A DNA stretch of 10,298 nt from Rhizobium sp. Q54 (lineage in GTDB: Bacteria; Pseudomonadota; Alphaproteobacteria; Rickettsiales; UBA1997), in the NCBI GenBank assembly GCA_945865745.1, contig CAMBFP010000033.1, forward strand, positions 1-10,298, given 5' to 3'. Below, piece after piece: positions 7,195 through 10,298 of the stretch. A program made the translations under genes and the position numbers. Every line of letters starts with the position of its first letter. Within the stretch, counting starts at the first letter, position 1. The notes under the pieces were generated by a model, which worked only from the letters and a program-made list of their open reading frames with translations, made no database searches and was not told the origin of the DNA.

Positions 7195-7389
7195 TCAGAA
7201 AGTAGATTTCTCCCAATAATTTTATTGATCGCTTTTGCTGCGATGTTCGCTGCGCTTAAATTTCTCATCACCGATGATTTGAAGATTCCACAAGGGCAAG
7301 TTTCGCTGACAATCGACATTAAAAACCAGGTGAATATTTGTTTACCCCAAGGGGATTTGGAGGATGATTTTGACGGTAAAAAGCTCTGA
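7183..7389 (+). CDS. Small single-pass membrane protein upstream of xerD
   Basis: I do not recognise a family. The 68-residue product has one convincing membrane segment (FLPIILLIAFAAMFAALKFLI, about residues 9-29) followed by a short polar tail of about 38 residues with a beta-like stretch (QVSLTIDIKNQVNI), so it would be an inner-membrane protein with an extracytoplasmic or cytoplasmic tail. The ATG at 7183 overlaps the first 12 nt of the M48 gene on the other strand. Later in-frame starts are possible (TTG 7225, ATG 7243), but they shorten or remove the membrane segment. The 3' end overlaps the beginning of xerD by about 20 nt in another frame, a layout typical of coupled genes. The hydrophobic-then-polar pattern argues for a real gene, but with no homologue in mind I keep confidence moderate. 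Confidence 0.5.
   Translation: MFLHSESRFLPIILLIAFAAMFAALKFLITDDLKIPQGQVSLTIDIKNQVNICLPQGDLEDDFDGKKL
7359..7372 (+). promoter_or_regulatory. Shine-Dalgarno GGAGG that favours a TTG start for xerD
   Basis: GGAGG occupies 7359-7363. An ATG directly abuts it (7364), leaving no spacing for ribosome binding, while an in-frame TTG at 7370-7372 lies at an ideal 6-nt spacing. This is the clearest ribosome site in the window; most other genes here have none that is obvious. It lies inside the 3' end of the small membrane-protein gene, so translation of the two could be coupled. Confidence 0.6.
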
Positions 7390-8269
7390 TTTTCTCATCA
7401 AACTTCAAACTGAAGATGGGCTGGCATTAAACACAATCGCCGCTTACGGCAAAGATTTAGAGCTCTTCGAAAAATTTTTAGATGTAGAAAAACTTACTTT
7501 GAAGCAAGTAACGACCAAGGTTCTTAAAGATTATCTTTTTGCACTTCATCAACAAAAATTAAAGGCCACTTCGGTCGCACGAAAAATTTCTTGTCTAAAA
7601 AATTTCTTCAAATTCTTGGTGAATGAAAATTTTATTAAGAACAATCCGGCTACGAATTTACAGACTCCAAAACGCGAAGCAAAGATTCCCAAATTTTTGA
7701 GCGAAGAAGAAATTTTTAAATTACTCTCCGCCGCAGAATCTGATCTAAAGCTCTCTTGTATGCTTGAGATCCTTTACGCCGCAGGGCTTCGCGTCACTGA
7801 ATTGGTTTCGCTGCCAGTTTCGTTGATTCAGCGCGAAGGCGAAACTTTGCGAAATTATTTGTTAGTGAAAGGCAAGGGCGGCAAAGAAAGAATCGCTCCA
7901 CTCAATAAGGCGGCGATTGTGAAGCTGCTTGAATATTTGAAAGAGAGAGAAGATTCCCAAGAAAATTCCCAAGGGAATTCATTCTGGCTTTTTCCCGGAA
8001 ATTCGCCGAGCAAACATCTAACCAGACAAGGATTTCATAAAATGCTGAAGGGCCTTGCGCGAAAGGCCAAGATTGATCCAGAAAGAGTTCATCCGCACGT
8101 AATTCGTCATTCATTTGCAACGCACTTACTAAATAGCGGCGTTGATCTGCGCGTGTTGCAAGAGTTGCTTGGACATAGCGACATTTCTACTACCGAAATT
8201 TACACTCACATTTTAGATTCAAAGCTGCGCGACCTTGTCTTCGCGCATCATCCCCTAAGCAAAATTTAA
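7370..8269 (+). CDS. xerD: Site-specific tyrosine recombinase XerD
   Basis: XerD acts with XerC and FtsK at dif to resolve chromosome dimers in the cytoplasm. From the TTG start the protein has 299 residues, close to E. coli XerD (298). The N-terminal core-binding domain includes LALNTIAAYGKDL and LKATSVARKISCLKNFFKFL. The catalytic domain keeps every key residue: Arg141 in AGLRVTEL, Lys169 in GKGGKER, His243 and Arg246 in HVIRHSFATHLL, His269 in LLGHSDISTT, and the nucleophile Tyr278 in EIYTH. These are each within a few residues of the E. coli positions. The C-terminal HHPLSK tail is XerD-like, which favours XerD over XerC. A Ser/Gln/Asn-rich insertion (DSQENSQGNS) sits in the variable loop after the beta-sheet. 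The alternative ATG start at 7364 adds two residues. The Ulp1-like gene begins 4 nt after the stop, so cotranscription is likely. Confidence 0.93.
   Translation: MTVKSSDFLIKLQTEDGLALNTIAAYGKDLELFEKFLDVEKLTLKQVTTKVLKDYLFALHQQKLKATSVARKISCLKNFFKFLVNENFIKNNPATNLQTPKREAKIPKFLSEEEIFKLLSAAESDLKLSCMLEILYAAGLRVTELVSLPVSLIQREGETLRNYLLVKGKGGKERIAPLNKAAIVKLLEYLKEREDSQENSQGNSFWLFPGNSPSKHLTRQGFHKMLKGLARKAKIDPERVHPHVIRHSFATHLLNSGVDLRVLQELLGHSDISTTEIYTHILDSKLRDLVFAHHPLSKI
7953..7979 (+). repeat. Short in-frame tandem repeat inside xerD
   Basis: ATTCCCAAG occurs at 7953-7961 and again at 7965-7973, a 12-nt period that encodes the repeated SQEN/SQGN in the XerD surface loop. The second unit runs into GGGAATT, giving the small palindrome AATTCCC-AA-GGGAATT at 7964-7979. 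It looks like a local slippage duplication that keeps the frame. It lies between conserved catalytic-domain elements, so function is probably unaffected. Confidence 0.5.
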
Positions 8270-8273
8270 AAGC

Positions 8274-9242
8274 ATGTCCAGACAGCCTTGTGTTAGTGTA
8301 GAAAACAATCTCGACACCGAGTGGTACAGTGACAAAAAAATTAACGATGTTTTGTCGCATGAATTGCATGGTAAAAAAGATGTTGTGGCACTTAAGGCAA
8401 TTCCACTTGAGGGATCTGATTATTTTGCAGATGCTCTTAAAGAGGCAGCTAGGCTAGCAACAAAACAAGGCAAGACAGTGCTGATGCCAATAAATATCCA
8501 CGGGGATCACTGGGTTGGCGGCATGATGAAAATGGAGGATGAAAAGCTGAAGTTTTTCCACAATGATTCACTCGGCAATGCGATGGATCCGACGATGAAG
8601 GAAAAAATTGAGAGGGCAGGAATTGAGATTATTGATCTAAAAGCGCGGCAACAGAATGATAATTACAATTGTGGCCCGCTGACAATTCATAATTTGTTGG
8701 AGATGAGCAAGGCTGAGAGTCTTGATGATGAAGAAGAATTGAAGAGAAAATTATTAGAATCGGCCAAGGGACTCAATCTGCAGCAGTTGCGCAAGTATCA
8801 CTCTGGACTTAGTGCTTACGAGTCAGATGAAACTAAAGAGAAGAAAATCTGTGGCGAGATGCGCGGAATTTTCAAAAATCTTCAAGAGCAAGGAAAAGTT
8901 AGTGAAGAAAATGGCAACAAGAGATTTGACTGCGACAGTTCGAAAGATGCGAAAGAATTGGCAGAAAAAATCAAAAAATCTTACGAGAATTTGGGCGTTC
9001 CGTGTAATCTTCAAGAAAAAGACGGGCAGTGGATCGTTAAAATCCCTGCGGCCTGTAAAGGTAAGGATGTGTTTTCAATGAATTCGGATCAGCTGGAAGG
9101 TTTGCGCAAAGAAATTCAGGCGGAACAATCTGTCGCGAAGGAAAATCCCGAACAAAAAAAAGCGGCTTTTGGAAAATTTACCGAAATGGCTCTGGAGAAA
9201 GGAAAAGAGGCAAAAGGCAAAGCTTCCGACGGGAGAGAGTAA
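8274..9242 (+). CDS. Ulp1/C48-like (CE clan) cysteine protease, candidate host-directed effector
   Basis: The 322-residue protein has the hallmarks of a CE-clan protease, the clan of SUMO/NEDD8 proteases and bacterial deubiquitinases. Residues 16-25 (EWYSDKKIND) match the substrate-binding W-x-x-D-x-x-I motif at the start of these domains. The catalytic set is His79 in GDHW, Asp98 in FHNDSLG, Gln127, and Cys133 in QQNDNYNCGP. The oxyanion Gln lies six residues before the Cys, the same spacing as in SENP proteases. The core spans roughly residues 15-165. The remaining half is charged and mostly helical, with one cysteine-containing alpha/beta-like patch (about 193-262) and a Lys/Glu-rich tail ending KGKASDGRE. 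I recognise nothing in it. There is no signal peptide or membrane segment. Such proteases are usually secreted effectors, and a polar C-terminus would suit type IV export, but secretion and substrate are inferred. The acetyltransferase activity known in the YopJ branch is less likely given the SENP-like Cys motif. The gene starts 4 nt after xerD without a visible Shine-Dalgarno and ends 5 bp from convergent ilvH. Confidence 0.8.
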   Translation: MSRQPCVSVENNLDTEWYSDKKINDVLSHELHGKKDVVALKAIPLEGSDYFADALKEAARLATKQGKTVLMPINIHGDHWVGGMMKMEDEKLKFFHNDSLGNAMDPTMKEKIERAGIEIIDLKARQQNDNYNCGPLTIHNLLEMSKAESLDDEEELKRKLLESAKGLNLQQLRKYHSGLSAYESDETKEKKICGEMRGIFKNLQEQGKVSEENGNKRFDCDSSKDAKELAEKIKKSYENLGVPCNLQEKDGQWIVKIPAACKGKDVFSMNSDQLEGLRKEIQAEQSVAKENPEQKKAAFGKFTEMALEKGKEAKGKASDGRE

Positions 9243-9247
9243 TCTTC

Positions 9248-9769
9248 TCAGTCAGTATTATCCAATTTATCTAACCTCTTCGCGCCTTTGAAGCCAGCGG
9301 CGATGCCGGTGCGTGAAACTGTGGCCAATCCATAACTTTCCATTTTTGTCAGCACTTCATCAATAGTTTGTGAATTTCCAATTACCTCGAAAACCAACGA
9401 ATCACCATCAATATCAACAATGTCTGCGCGGTAATTTTCCAGAGCGCGCATTGCTTTTTCACGCGTTTCTGCGTCAGAAATAATTTGTACCAAAGCCAAT
9501 TCACGCTCGATATAACCATCGGCAGTACTGAGTTCGGCGGCATGATGAACAGGCACAATGCGCTTCAATAATTTACAAATTAGGTCGATTGTTTTGTCGG
9601 TGCCGTAAGTGGTAATGGTGATGCGTGACATTTTTTTATCACGCGAAACCGGCGCCACTGTAAGTGTCTCGATGTTATATCCGCGTGCCGAAAAAAGTTC
9701 GACGATGCGAGCAAGGGCGCCAAATTCATTTTCAACTAAGACAGCAAGAACGTGTTTTTTTATCTGCAT
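9248..9769 (-). CDS. ilvH: Acetolactate synthase small (regulatory) subunit
   Basis: This is the regulatory subunit of acetohydroxyacid synthase, the first common step of valine, leucine and isoleucine synthesis. It activates the catalytic subunit and confers valine feedback inhibition. The 173-residue length fits IlvH. The N-terminal ACT domain reads HVLAVLVENEFGALARIVELF with RGYNIETLTVAP after it (residues about 6-42). The C-terminal domain carries ERELALVQI and ends with the typical LVFEVIG and SYGLATVSRTGIAAGFKG segments. The catalytic subunit gene (ilvB/ilvI) normally lies directly upstream in the same operon. Here the upstream neighbour is divergent smpB and the downstream one is convergent, so ilvH stands alone within this window. 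Its promoter must lie in the 45-bp spacer shared with smpB or inside smpB. No Shine-Dalgarno is clear. Confidence 0.95.
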   Translation of the reverse strand: MQIKKHVLAVLVENEFGALARIVELFSARGYNIETLTVAPVSRDKKMSRITITTYGTDKTIDLICKLLKRIVPVHHAAELSTADGYIERELALVQIISDAETREKAMRALENYRADIVDIDGDSLVFEVIGNSQTIDEVLTKMESYGLATVSRTGIAAGFKGAKRLDKLDNTD

Positions 9770-9814
9770 TGGGAGGGGTTGCTAGTTTGAAGGAATTTTT
9801 AAAAGATATTTTTC

Positions 9815-10249
9815 ATGCAAATACTAAATCGCAAAGCACATTTCAATTATACCATCGAAGAGGAGATCGAAGCTGGCATCATGCTGCTTGGAAGCGAGGT
9901 AAAATCACTGCGCGAAGGTAAGGCAAGTATCTCAGAAAGTTATGTTAACGAAACTGCCGGAGATTTGTTTTTAATCAATTGCAACATCAGTGAATATAAG
10001 TCGGCGAACCGTTTCAATCATGAGCCAAAAAGACAGCGAAAACTTTTATTGCGTAAAAAACAGCTGAATAAAATTCTCGGAAAAATGCAGGAAAAAGGTT
10101 ACGCCTGCCTGCCGATTAAAATTTATTTTAACAAAAAAAATATCGCGAAAGTTCTGATCGGAATTGGTCGCGGTAAGAAGCTCTACGACAAGCGCGATTC
10201 AATTAAAAAAAGAGATGAAAATCGCCGCAAACAACGTGGCGAAGAATGA
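9815..10249 (+). CDS. smpB: SsrA-binding protein SmpB
   Basis: SmpB binds tmRNA and delivers it to stalled ribosomes for trans-translation. The 144-residue product shows the family signatures NRKAHFNYTIEEEIEAGI (5-22), LLGSEVKSLREGKASISESYV (24-44) and the C-terminal KGYACLPIKIYFNKK, followed by GRGKKLYDKR and a basic tail (KKRDENRRKQR) that folds in the ribosomal decoding and mRNA channel. An in-frame TAA at 9800-9802 with no start codon between it and 9815 fixes this ATG as the earliest start. No strong Shine-Dalgarno is present. The stop overlaps the next start as ATGA (10246-10249), so the downstream gene is probably coupled to smpB. ilvH is divergent. Confidence 0.97.
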   Translation: MQILNRKAHFNYTIEEEIEAGIMLLGSEVKSLREGKASISESYVNETAGDLFLINCNISEYKSANRFNHEPKRQRKLLLRKKQLNKILGKMQEKGYACLPIKIYFNKKNIAKVLIGIGRGKKLYDKRDSIKKRDENRRKQRGEE

Positions 10250-10298
10250 AAGATTTGCAGCTTCCTCTCACTTCGCTGCGTGGTGTAGGAGAGGTGCT
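10246..10298 (+). CDS. recG: Start of probable ATP-dependent DNA helicase RecG (truncated by window end)
   Basis: Only 17 codons are visible: MKDLQLPLTSLRGVGEV. The pattern PL(T/S)SLxGVG at the N-terminus is characteristic of the RecG wedge domain (compare the PLSSLTGVG stretch near the start of E. coli RecG). RecG remodels stalled replication forks and recombination intermediates. The ATG overlaps the smpB stop in ATGA. The fragment is too short for certainty: another protein with a helix-hairpin-helix-like GVG segment is possible. Confidence 0.55.
   Translation, partial: MKDLQLPLTSLRGVGEV

Noticed and set aside
7370..8269. The tyrosine recombinase as a phage or island integrase next to a cargo effector
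   Set aside because: Length, catalytic residue positions and the C-terminal HHPLSK match housekeeping XerD. No attachment-site repeats, tRNA gene or other mobile genes are seen nearby.
8812..9081. 89-codon alternative frame inside the Ulp1-like gene, and a frame on the other strand at 8823-9014
   Set aside because: Lys/Phe-rich low-complexity products expected from shadow frames of a Lys/Glu-rich gene. The primary frame continues without a break.
5742..9790. Recurring CTAGTTTGA at about 5742, 6132 and 9782 as a possible regulatory motif
   Set aside because: Three 9-mers in a 10-kb AT-rich sequence, one of them inside the M48 coding region and in no consistent position relative to genes.
9770..9814. 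Promoters in the ilvH/smpB divergent spacer
   Set aside because: The 45-bp spacer is AT-rich with TATA-like stretches, but I see no pair of boxes with convincing spacing for either direction.
10264..10295. Inverted repeat CCTCTC / GAGAGG at the start of the last gene
   Set aside because: Only 6 bp with a 20-nt loop, and it lies inside the conserved RecG-like N-terminal codons. Probably coincidental.

Overview
The window looks like a piece of chromosome from an AT-rich alphaproteobacterium, most plausibly a host-associated one of Rickettsiales/Holosporales type. The RecO, MiaA, XerD, SmpB and IlvH sequences read as alphaproteobacterial. The spacers carry small palindromic repeats. One gene encodes a eukaryote-like Ulp1/CE-clan cysteine protease, a protein class usually aimed at host ubiquitin or SUMO. 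The lineage assignment is inference; I could run no database search. The organism is not maximally reduced, because it keeps a polyamine pathway and at least one branched-chain amino acid biosynthesis gene.

Positions 1-2154 hold a polyamine module on the + strand: the 3' part of an ornithine-decarboxylase-type PLP enzyme, then a deoxyhypusine-synthase-family protein that probably makes homospermidine. A short hairpin repeat (998-1027) separates them, and a larger, unrelated palindrome (2096-2154) closes the module. Positions 2181-3784 (- strand) hold miaA and recO with a 4-nt ATGA overlap. A 78-bp divergent spacer follows, with a good match to an alphaproteobacterial sigma-32 heat-shock promoter directed at htpG (3863-5737).

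After htpG there is a short spacer with a 36-codon open frame in the same frame as htpG, and a strong GC-rich hairpin likely to terminate htpG. A periplasmic BepA-like M48 metalloprotease with a C-terminal repeat region runs on the - strand (5863-7194). Divergent from it is a + strand cluster: a tiny single-pass membrane protein, xerD (probably starting at a TTG with an ideal Shine-Dalgarno), and, 4 bp later, the Ulp1-like protease (8274-9242). That protease gene converges with ilvH (9248-9769, - strand). ilvH is divergent from smpB and has no ilvB/ilvI beside it. smpB (9815-10249) overlaps by 4 nt the start of what reads as recG, which runs off the window.

Most genes are housekeeping: recombination and repair (recO, xerD, recG), RNA and translation quality (miaA, smpB), and protein folding or envelope quality control (htpG, M48). 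The most interesting item is the Ulp1-like protease, which has an intact catalytic set, no export signal, and an unrecognised C-terminal half, placed directly behind a core recombinase gene. I see no tRNA, rRNA, insertion sequence, CRISPR array or prophage genes.
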